A stretch of 11,963 nucleotides of DNA. It comes from Ardenticatenia bacterium (GTDB taxonomy: Bacteria > Chloroflexota > Anaerolineae > Aggregatilineales > Aggregatilineaceae). Positions within the stretch are counted from its first letter, which is position 1; each line of letters opens with the position of its first letter. Below, piece after piece: positions 6,986-11,963 of this stretch. The stretch lies in the NCBI GenBank assembly GCA_026984385.1, contig JALSSH010000303.1:1-11963 (forward strand), read 5' to 3'. A model generated the notes under the pieces. It made no database searches, was not told the origin of the DNA, and was given only the letters and a program-made list of their open reading frames with translations. Made by a program: the position numbers and the translations under genes.

Positions 6986-7068
6986 TAGGGCAGGTGAGAT
7001 TCGAACTCACACGAGGTTCCCCTCAGCGGATTTTAAGTCCGCGGCGTCTACCGTTCCGCCACTGCCCC
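6986..7068 (-). tRNA. tRNA-Leu (anticodon TAA)
   Basis: Read on the minus strand it starts GGGGCAG and ends CTGCCCT plus discriminator A; the 7-bp acceptor stem has one G-U pair. The anticodon arm is GCGGA-CTTAAAA-TCCGC, giving anticodon TAA (7035-7033) that reads UUA. A long variable arm (class II, as in leucine tRNAs) and a perfect T arm GTGAG-TTCGAAT-CTCAC follow. Next genomic bases are CCT, so a full CCA tail is not encoded. It has its own promoter and terminator. Confidence 0.97.
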
Positions 7069-7084
7069 ATATGTGAGCGTTTTT

Positions 7085-7113
7085 AGTCTAGCATGAGCGC
7101 GGGAGCGCGTCAA
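7085..7113 (-). promoter_or_regulatory. Promoter of tRNA-Leu
   Basis: On the minus strand, TTGACG (7113-7108), 17 bases, TAGACT (7090-7085), with a TGC extended -10 element directly before the -10 box. The tRNA 5' end is at 7068, about 10 bases beyond the expected start site. Confidence 0.75.
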
Positions 7114-7184
7114 CGGCTGGACGGGCTTTTTTGTGAGCGGATGCAGGGGGCCACGCAGCGGCAAAAAACGCCCCGATCATAGCA

Positions 7185-7213
7185 TTGAAAAAGCTTGCCC
7201 GCTATGCTACAAT
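7185..7213 (+). promoter_or_regulatory. Promoter of rplS
   Basis: TTGAAA (7185-7190), 17 bases, TACAAT (7208-7213); both hexamers match 5 of 6 consensus positions, with a TGC extended -10 element. Transcription would begin near 7220. Confidence 0.8.
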
Positions 7214-7219
7214 GCTCCT

Positions 7220-7334
7220 CGCCTCGGCGGCCTGCGCACTTCCGGGCCGCTTCATTGTGTACATCGGCGGCGGTGCGCGGCTTGCGGCGGCCTGGGCGCA
7301 CGCTGTAAACAAGTCAATTTTAAGGAAGCGTCCG
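7220..7334 (+). promoter_or_regulatory. rplS leader RNA with duplicated module (possible autoregulatory leader)
   Basis: A leader of about 115 bases precedes L19. CGGCGGCCTG occurs at 7225-7234 and again at 7285-7294, each followed by GCGCAC (7234-7239 and 7296-7301). A single GTGCGC (7273-7278) lies between and can pair with either copy, so two hairpins exclude each other. L19 leaders that control their own gene are known in other phyla; a shared mechanism here is inference. Confidence 0.4.
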
Positions 7335-7691
7335 ATGAAGGAAGACCTGATCCGAGCACTGGAAGAGCAGTTCGTCCCCGAATACACCCATCCGGAACTC
7401 GCGCCCGGCGATACGGTGAAAGTCCACGTGCGCATCGTGGAAGGCAACCGCGAGCGTGTGCAGGTGTTCCAAGGGTTGGTGCTGCGCATTCGTGGGCGGG
7501 GCAAACAACAAACGTTCACTGTGCGGCGCATTGCCAGTCATGGGATCGGCGTGGAACGTACCTTCCTGCTGCACAGCCCGCGCGTGGAAAAGATCGAAGT
7601 GGTGCGCCATGCGAAGGTGCGTCGCGCCAAGCTCTATTACATGCGCGAACGTCGCGGCAAGGCTGCGCGGCTCAAAGAACGCCGCAACTAG
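7335..7691 (+). CDS. rplS: 50S ribosomal protein L19
   Basis: A 118-residue L19, the usual length. L19 binds the large subunit at the interface with the 30S subunit, near the intersubunit bridges. The family signature is unmistakable: PGDTVKVHVRIVEGNRERVQ (24-43), FQGLVLRIRGRG (45-56), RRIASHGIGVERTFLLHSP (64-82), and VRRAKLYYMRERRGKAAR (95-112). The ATG at 7335 is chosen because AAGGA (7322-7326) lies 8 bases before it and the protein then begins as in the family. The frame stays open 50 codons further up, but that part covers the promoter and leader. It has its own promoter and terminator, so it seems to be transcribed alone; the common partners rimM and trmD are not in the window. Confidence 0.98.
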   Translation: MKEDLIRALEEQFVPEYTHPELAPGDTVKVHVRIVEGNRERVQVFQGLVLRIRGRGKQQTFTVRRIASHGIGVERTFLLHSPRVEKIEVVRHAKVRRAKLYYMRERRGKAARLKERRN

Positions 7692-7713
7692 CCCATCCCC
7701 AAGGTTACCTTTT

Positions 7714-7750
7714 GCGCCCAGCGTCTCTGTGACGGTGGGCGTTTGGTTTT
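7714..7750 (+). terminator. Intrinsic terminator after rplS
   Basis: CGCCCA (7715-7720) pairs with TGGGCG (7736-7741), with an inner GTC/GAC, followed by TTTGGTTTT. It starts 23 bases after the rplS stop. Confidence 0.7.
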
Positions 7751-7785
7751 GGGGCGTTTTTTCGTGTGGGGCGCTACCCCATGCT

Positions 7786-8057
7786 CCGCAGAGGGTGCAG
7801 GAACGTAGGCGGACAAAAAGCGTTCGCCGCCGTTGAGCGCCCGCCGTCGGGGGCGCGCCGCCTAGCCGCGCTCCGCGCGGCTGACGCGCGGCTCTGCCGC
7901 GCGTGGTGCGCCGAATGGCGCACGGGCGGCGCGCCCAACGGCCCACTCACCGCAGGCGCTCCCACGCTTCGCTCCGCGAGGCGTGCGTCAGCGCGGCTCG
8001 CGGGGGGGGCAGGGGACACTGTCCCCTGCTGGGGGCGCGGGGGCAACGCCCCCGCCG
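7786..8057 (-). repeat. Multi-hairpin dispersed element, copy 1 (3' UTR of the thiolase gene)
   Basis: About 270 bases with no coding sense and extreme GC content. It is an inverted copy of 11682-11963. It is a chain of perfect short-loop hairpins: 8 bp (7864-7871 with 7875-7882), 9 bp (7884-7892 with 7896-7904), 7 bp (7906-7912 with 7917-7923), 9 bp (8009-8017 with 8021-8029) and 8 bp (8037-8044 with 8048-8055). In the thiolase sense it begins right after the TAG stop and ends with a conserved end block (AACGCTTTTTG near its far end; CCTCTGCGG at 7786-7794). I see no terminal inverted repeat, target duplication or transposase. It resembles REP/BIME-type elements in concept only. Confidence 0.85.
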
Positions 8058-9275
8058 CTATTCCAGCTCCACAGCCAGCGCCACCGCCTCCCCGCCACCC
8101 AAGCACAAACCCGCCAGTCCACGCCGCAGCCCACGTCTCCGCAGCGCGTAGAGCAAGGTCACCAGCACGCGCGCGCCGGAAGCCCCAATCGGGTGTCCCA
8201 GCGCAATCGCGCCCCCGTGCACGTTCAGCTTCTCTAGCGGGATCGCGTGCCCGTTTTGCGCCAAGCCCTTCAGGTCGGCCAACACCTGCGCCGCGAAAGC
8301 CTCGTTCAGCTCCACCAAGTCCACGTCGTCCATAGTCCAACCTGCGCGCTCCAGCGCGCGCGGCAGCGCGTGGATCGGCGCGGCGAAAAGCCACTTCGGC
8401 TCGACCGCCGCCTGCCCATAGCCTACAATGCGCGCCATCGGCTGCAAGCCGTGCGCCTCGGCGTATTCCCGACTGGCGACCACCAGCGCCGCCGCCCCGT
8501 CGTTCAGCCCGGGGGAGTTGCCCGCCGTCACGCGCCCGCCTTCCACAAAGGCGGGCCGCAGCTTCGCCAGCGCCTCCAAGCTCGTGTCGGGGCGGATCGG
8601 CTCGTCCCGATCCACAACGGTCACCTTCCCCTTGCGCCCGCGTATTTCCACCGGCACGATCTCGTCGCGGAAAGCGCCCGCCTCGGTGGCCTGGTGCGCC
8701 AGTTGATGGCTGCGCAACGCGAATTCGTCCATCTGCTCGCGCGTGATCTCAAACTCACGGGCGATGAACTCCGCCGCCTCGCCCATCGCCCAGTTTTCCA
8801 TGTGATCCCACAGCCCGTCCCAAAGCGCCGCGTCGGTCAGTTGCACGTGGCCGAACTTATGCCCTTTGCGTCCGCCGAGGTCCATGAACGGCGCGTTGGT
8901 CATGCTTTCCACGCCGCCCGCCAAGTACAAATCTCCGTCGCCCGCGCGGATCATGGCCGCTGCGATCATCACCGCCTTGAGACTGCTCCCGCAGACCTTG
9001 TTCACCGTCATACCGCCTACGTGCGGCGGCAGGCCCGCGCCCACCCAAATTTGGCGCGGGACGGCTTGCCCCGCGCCCGCGCCGAGCACGTGCCCGATGA
9101 TCACCTCGTCGAAGTCCGCAGGGTCAGCGCCGCTGCGTTCCACCGCCGCGTTTACCGCAATGCGTCCGAGCTGCGGCGCGCTCAGCGAGGCCAGCGCGCC
9201 CAGCAGCTTGCCTTGCGGCAAACGCGCCGCGCTGAGGATCACCGCCTCCCGTTTATTTTTGTCGTGCGAAGTCAT
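8058..9275 (-). CDS. Acetyl-CoA C-acetyltransferase (thiolase)
   Basis: A 405-residue thiolase of normal length. It condenses two acetyl-CoA to acetoacetyl-CoA or runs the reverse cleavage; it is cytoplasmic, usually tetrameric. All catalytic elements are present: nucleophile C95 in VCGSSLKA, the NEAF motif (324-327), H361 in GGAIALGHPIGASGARV, and C391 in GLCLGGGEAVAL. It fits the biosynthetic/short-chain (AtoB/PhaA/ThlA) type, though a wider 3-ketoacyl specificity cannot be excluded. The frame opens with TTG at 9284, but ATG 9275 is preferred because AAAGGA lies about 11 bases upstream, while the TTG nearly touches that site. It follows the HIT gene by 48 bases without a terminator, so the two are likely co-transcribed. 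Its TAG stop is directly joined to the multi-hairpin element. The divergent mutase fits an acyl-CoA theme. Confidence 0.95.
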   Translation of the reverse strand: MTSHDKNKREAVILSAARLPQGKLLGALASLSAPQLGRIAVNAAVERSGADPADFDEVIIGHVLGAGAGQAVPRQIWVGAGLPPHVGGMTVNKVCGSSLKAVMIAAAMIRAGDGDLYLAGGVESMTNAPFMDLGGRKGHKFGHVQLTDAALWDGLWDHMENWAMGEAAEFIAREFEITREQMDEFALRSHQLAHQATEAGAFRDEIVPVEIRGRKGKVTVVDRDEPIRPDTSLEALAKLRPAFVEGGRVTAGNSPGLNDGAAALVVASREYAEAHGLQPMARIVGYGQAAVEPKWLFAAPIHALPRALERAGWTMDDVDLVELNEAFAAQVLADLKGLAQNGHAIPLEKLNVHGGAIALGHPIGASGARVLVTLLYALRRRGLRRGLAGLCLGGGEAVALAVELE

Positions 9276-9323
9276 GGCGCTCAAAGTCCTTTCTTAAAAA
9301 ATGTGTCTAAGTGCGTAAATTTC

Positions 9324-9833
9324 TCATGCCCAGGCCGCGCGCAACTTCTCCCATGTGTCCGGCAGCAACTCCGGCATCACGCGCGTACCGCTGATCACGG
9401 TCATAAAGGGCGTGTCGCCGCGCCAACGTGGGACGATGTGCAAATGCACGTGCTCGGGGATTCCTGCGCCGGCGCCCGCCCCGATATTCATGCCCACGTT
9501 GAAGGCGTGCGGCTGATACACCTTGCGCAGCGCCGCTAACGCTTTGTTGGTCGTCAGCATGAGGTCGGTCAACGTTTCGGCGGGCAAATTTTCCAATGAA
9601 CGCACATGCGCGTAGGGGATCACCAGCAAATGGCCGGTGTTGTAAGGGTACAAGTTCAGCGCCACGAAGACATGCTCCGAGCGCGCCACCACGTACTCGC
9701 GGCGGTCGTAGTCTGCGTTGTCCGCCTCGCCCCGTCCTTTGAGGCAAAAGACGCACGCATGATCGCGCTTTTTGCGCTCCTCGTCTACCAAATACGGCAT
9801 TCGCCAGGGCGTCCACAAAATTAAATCGTCCAC
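9324..9833 (-). CDS. HIT family hydrolase/phosphorylase (Ap4A phosphorylase-like)
   Basis: A 169-residue histidine-triad protein. The active-site triad HVHLH is at 128-132, within GAGAGIPEHVHLHIVPRW, and N66-TGH with VIPYAHV precedes it. A CVFC pair (C27, C30) suggests a zinc site. The start LWTPWRMPYL and the end GDTPFMTVISGTRVMPE match the group that includes mycobacterial Ap4A phosphorylase (Rv2613c type). It therefore probably cleaves diadenosine polyphosphates or related nucleotides; exact substrate is inferred. The start is GTG 9833, with AAGG/AGG sequences 5-12 bases upstream. It is the first gene of a likely two-gene transcript with the thiolase, driven by a promoter at 9878-9907; I see no metabolic reason for that pairing. 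Confidence 0.9.
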   Translation of the reverse strand: MDDLILWTPWRMPYLVDEERKKRDHACVFCLKGRGEADNADYDRREYVVARSEHVFVALNLYPYNTGHLLVIPYAHVRSLENLPAETLTDLMLTTNKALAALRKVYQPHAFNVGMNIGAGAGAGIPEHVHLHIVPRWRGDTPFMTVISGTRVMPELLPDTWEKLRAAWA

Positions 9834-9877
9834 CGTCGCCTACCTTCGCTGTCGCGTTCTGCGCTTCACCGTGCCCA

Positions 9878-9907
9878 ATTGTATGCCGTCGCAAGCGGAA
9901 CTGCCAA
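9878..9907 (-). promoter_or_regulatory. Promoter of the HIT-thiolase operon
   Basis: On the minus strand, TTGGCA (9907-9902), 18 bases, TACAAT (9883-9878); each box matches 5 of 6 consensus positions. Transcription would start about 38 bases before the HIT start codon. Confidence 0.65.
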
Positions 9908-9927
9908 CAAAAACTCGCCGCACGTCC

Positions 9928-9956
9928 GTAACCCCCGCGCGGGGACGGGTTATAAT
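9928..9956 (+). promoter_or_regulatory. Promoter of the methylmalonyl-CoA mutase gene
   Basis: A perfect TATAAT (9951-9956) stands 17 bases after GTAACC, a weak -35 box (3 of 6). The start would fall near 9963, leaving a 5' UTR of about 36 bases with GGGAG (9981-9985), 13 bases before the ATG. Confidence 0.65.
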
Positions 9957-9998
9957 CTGTAGCCGAAAACGCAAGCGCCAGGGAGCAAAACCAACGCC

Positions 9999-11681
9999 AT
10001 GAGCAAAAAGCTACAGCAAGCGAAAGCCGACTGGGAAGCGCGCACGCTGCAAAAAGCGCTCTCTCGCTTCCCCGAGCGCAAGGAACGCTTCACGACCAGC
10101 TCCGAGATCGAGTTGGAGCGCGTGTATTTGCCCGATGAAACGCTCGGCGAGGCCGCCGAAACCCGTTATCTGGAGCGGCTCGGCTTCCCGGGGCAATATC
10201 CGTATACGCGCGGCGTGCAACCGACCATGTATCGCGGGCGCTTTTGGACAATGCGCCAATACGCCGGTTACGCCAGCGCGGAAGAGACCAACGCCCGCTT
10301 TCGCTATTTGTTGGACGCGGGCCAAACCGGGCTTAGCGTGGCTTTTGACCTGCCCACCCAAATCGGCTACGACCCCGACCACCCGATGGCGTTGGGCGAA
10401 GTCGGGCGCGTCGGCGTGAGCATCCCCAGCGCGCGGGAAATGGCGCGGCTTTTCGAGGGTATCCCGCTGGACAAAGTTTCCACCAGCATGACGATCAACG
10501 CGCCCGCCGCCGTGTTGCTGGCGATGTATATCGTGGTGGGCAAACGCCAGGGCGTCGAGCCGCACAAGCTGCGCGGCACGGTGCAAAACGACATCCTCAA
10601 GGAATATATCGCGCGCGGGACGTATATCTTTCCGCCCAAGCCCTCGATGCGCCTGATTACCGACCTTTTCGCGTACTGCGCGCGCGAAGTGCCACGCTGG
10701 AACACGATCAGCATCAGCGGCTACCACATCCGCGAAGCGGGCAGCACCGCCGTACAAGAGGTGGCCTTCACACTCGCCAACGGCATCGCCTATGTGCAAG
10801 CGGCCATTGACGCCGGCCTGGACGTGGACAGCTTCGCTCCGCGACTCTCGTTTTTCTTCAACGCGCACAACAACTTTTTGGAAGAGATCGCCAAGTTCCG
10901 CGCGGCGCGCAGGCTCTGGGCGCGCATCATGCGCGAGCGCTTCGGCGCGCAAAACCCCAAGAGCTGGGCGCTGAAGTTCCACACGCAAACCGGCGGGAGC
11001 ACGCTCACCGCGCAGCAGCCGGAAAATAACATCGTGCGCGTGACGCTCCAGGCGCTGGCGGCGGTGCTGGGCGGCACGCAGTCGCTCCACACCAACAGCA
11101 TGGACGAAGCATTGGCGTTGCCCACCGAAAAGGCCGTGCAAGTTGCCTTGCGCACCCAGCAGATCATCGCGTATGAAAGCGGCGTGGCCGACACGGTAGA
11201 CCCGCTGGCGGGCAGCTACGCGGTCGAGCAGCTCACCGACGAGATCGAGGCGCGCGCCCAAGCCTACATCGAGCACATAGACGCGCTGGGTGGGGCGCTG
11301 GCCGCTATCGAGCAGGGCTACATCCAGAGCGAGATCAACGAGGCGGCGTATGCTTATCAGCGCGCGGTGGAAGAAGGCGAGCAAATCGTCGTGGGCGTCA
11401 ACAAGTTCACAAGCGAGGAAGCCGCCGAAGAACCGCGCGACATCCTGCGCGTTGACCCGGCCATCGAGGCGGCACAGCGCGAGCGCGTCCGCAAGTTGCG
11501 CGCGGAGCGGGACAACGCGCGGGTGCGCGAGTTGCTGGGTCGGCTGGAAACGGCAGCGCGTGGCTCGGAAAATCTGATGCCGCTTTTCATTGCGTGCGTG
11601 GAACACGACGCCACGCTCGGGGAAATTTGCGGCGTGTTGCGGGACGTTTTCGGCGAGTATCGCCAGAGCGTGACGCTGTAG
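9999..11681 (+). CDS. Methylmalonyl-CoA mutase, large (catalytic) subunit without B12-binding domain
   Basis: A 560-residue catalytic TIM-barrel subunit of a split methylmalonyl-CoA mutase (the part called mcmA1 or mutA in some genomes). With the cobalamin-binding subunit it interconverts (R)-methylmalonyl-CoA and succinyl-CoA in propionate metabolism. Visible motifs: YPYTRGVQPTMYRGRFWTMRQYAG region (67-90), SVAFDLPTQIGYDPDHP (113-129), GTVQNDILKEYIARGTYIFP (193-212), SGYHIREAGSTAVQE (240-254), and FHTQTGGSTLTAQQPENNIVR (327-347). Y78, R206 and Y242-H243 match the residues that mark methylmalonyl-CoA specificity; isobutyryl-CoA mutases carry Phe and Gln at the first two. The DxHxxG B12-binding domain of about 130 residues is missing and is not encoded elsewhere in the window, so the small subunit must lie outside. 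It is divergent from the HIT-thiolase operon; its TAG stop joins the second multi-hairpin element. Confidence 0.95.
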   Translation: MSKKLQQAKADWEARTLQKALSRFPERKERFTTSSEIELERVYLPDETLGEAAETRYLERLGFPGQYPYTRGVQPTMYRGRFWTMRQYAGYASAEETNARFRYLLDAGQTGLSVAFDLPTQIGYDPDHPMALGEVGRVGVSIPSAREMARLFEGIPLDKVSTSMTINAPAAVLLAMYIVVGKRQGVEPHKLRGTVQNDILKEYIARGTYIFPPKPSMRLITDLFAYCAREVPRWNTISISGYHIREAGSTAVQEVAFTLANGIAYVQAAIDAGLDVDSFAPRLSFFFNAHNNFLEEIAKFRAARRLWARIMRERFGAQNPKSWALKFHTQTGGSTLTAQQPENNIVRVTLQALAAVLGGTQSLHTNSMDEALALPTEKAVQVALRTQQIIAYESGVADTVDPLAGSYAVEQLTDEIEARAQAYIEHIDALGGALAAIEQGYIQSEINEAAYAYQRAVEEGEQIVVGVNKFTSEEAAEEPRDILRVDPAIEAAQRERVRKLRAERDNARVRELLGRLETAARGSENLMPLFIACVEHDATLGEICGVLRDVFGEYRQSVTL

Positions 11682-11963
11682 CGAGGGCTTCGCCCCCGCG
11701 CCCCCAGCAGGGGTCGGATGACCCCTGCACCCCCCGCGAGCCGCGCTACCGCGCGCCTCGCGGCGCTTACCGTCCGCCGGTGGCCTAGCGTTTACGGCGA
11801 GTGGGCCGCTGGGCGCGCCGCCCGTGCGCCATTCGGCGCACCACGCGCGGCATCCGCCGCGCGTCAGCCGCGCGCAGCGCGGCTCGGCGGCGCGCCGATC
11901 CGGCGGACGCTCAACAGCGGCGAACGCTTTTTGCCCGCCCACGTGCCCCGCGTCCTCTGCGGG
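11682..11963 (+). repeat. Multi-hairpin dispersed element, copy 2 (3' UTR of the mutase gene; may run past the window)
   Basis: Inverted counterpart of 7786-8057. Starting right after the mutase TAG it shares long identical runs with copy 1 read from the thiolase side, for example CCCCCGCGCCCCCAGCAGGG, GGGCGCGCCGCCCGTGCGCC, and GGCGAACGCTTTTTG. Hairpins kept in both copies include GCAGGGGTC/GACCCCTGC (11707-11715 with 11720-11728) and, further on, GTGCGCC/GGCGCAC, ACGCGCGGC/GCCGCGCGT and AGCCGCGC/GCGCGGCT. Differences concentrate in loops and one spacer. The alignment with copy 1 reaches its outer end at CCTCTGCGG, right at the window edge. Confidence 0.83.

Noticed and set aside
7185..7334. 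N-terminal 50-residue extension of L19 resembling a signal peptide
   Set aside because: It covers the -35/-10 promoter and leader; a good ribosome site precedes the ATG at 7335 and the remaining protein has normal L19 length.
7766..8335. Shared translated phrase GGQKAFAAVERPP in frames from both repeat copies
   Set aside because: The similarity comes from the repeated DNA; reading frames are not kept through the variable spacers and run into coding sequence of other genes.
10011..11942. Very long minus-strand open frame (643 codons), and similar ones at 4817-6184 and 8247-9539
   Set aside because: These are antisense shadows of the mutase, rny and thiolase genes, produced by high GC content; their translations show no domain.
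1..11963. CRISPR array, transposase, integrase or prophage genes
   Set aside because: No regularly spaced repeats and no protein of these kinds were found on either strand.

Overview
The window is a GC-rich bacterial chromosome segment. Its core gene set (RecX, RNase Y, ribosomal protein L19, tRNA-Leu), the lone DUF2344/TIGR03936 gene, FHA/PP2C signalling genes and a split methylmalonyl-CoA mutase best fit a member of the Chloroflexota, perhaps Anaerolineae-like. That assignment is an inference from gene content and style; nothing in the window proves it.

Layout. (1) 4-3277: a phospho-signalling cluster made of a zinc-ribbon FHA protein, a membrane-anchored PP2C phosphatase with SH3-like outer domains, and a convergent membrane-anchored zinc-ribbon FHA protein with a good promoter. 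No Ser/Thr kinase is visible; it probably lies to the left. (2) 3278-3868: about 590 bases without a credible gene but rich in hairpins, including a 10-bp stem inside a 7-bp stem and a 12-bp stem just before recX. (3) 3869-6160: recX and rny (RNase Y), same strand, closed by a 14-bp terminator. (4) 6238-7113: a DUF2344 gene and tRNA-Leu(UAA) on the minus strand, the tRNA with its own promoter and terminator. (5) 7185-7750: rplS with a near-consensus promoter, a leader of about 115 nt holding a duplicated module, and a terminator. (6) 8058-11681: HIT hydrolase and acetyl-CoA acetyltransferase on the minus strand, divergent from the catalytic subunit of methylmalonyl-CoA mutase on the plus strand. 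Both directions have recognisable promoters in 9834-9998.

The most unusual feature is a non-coding element of about 270 bases built from a chain of perfect hairpins. It occurs twice in opposite orientation (7786-8057 and 11682-11963) and brackets the acyl-CoA block. Each copy begins immediately after the TAG stop of the adjacent gene (thiolase, mutase), so in both cases it is the start of that gene's 3' UTR. The copies differ mainly in loops and spacers; stems are kept, and one stem shows a compensatory base-pair swap. I do not recognise it as a named repeat family.

Functionally, the thiolase and mutase link acetyl-CoA/acetoacetyl-CoA and propionate (methylmalonyl-CoA/succinyl-CoA) metabolism. 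The recX-rny pair links recombination control and mRNA decay. The FHA/PP2C genes form a Ser/Thr phosphorylation module at the membrane.
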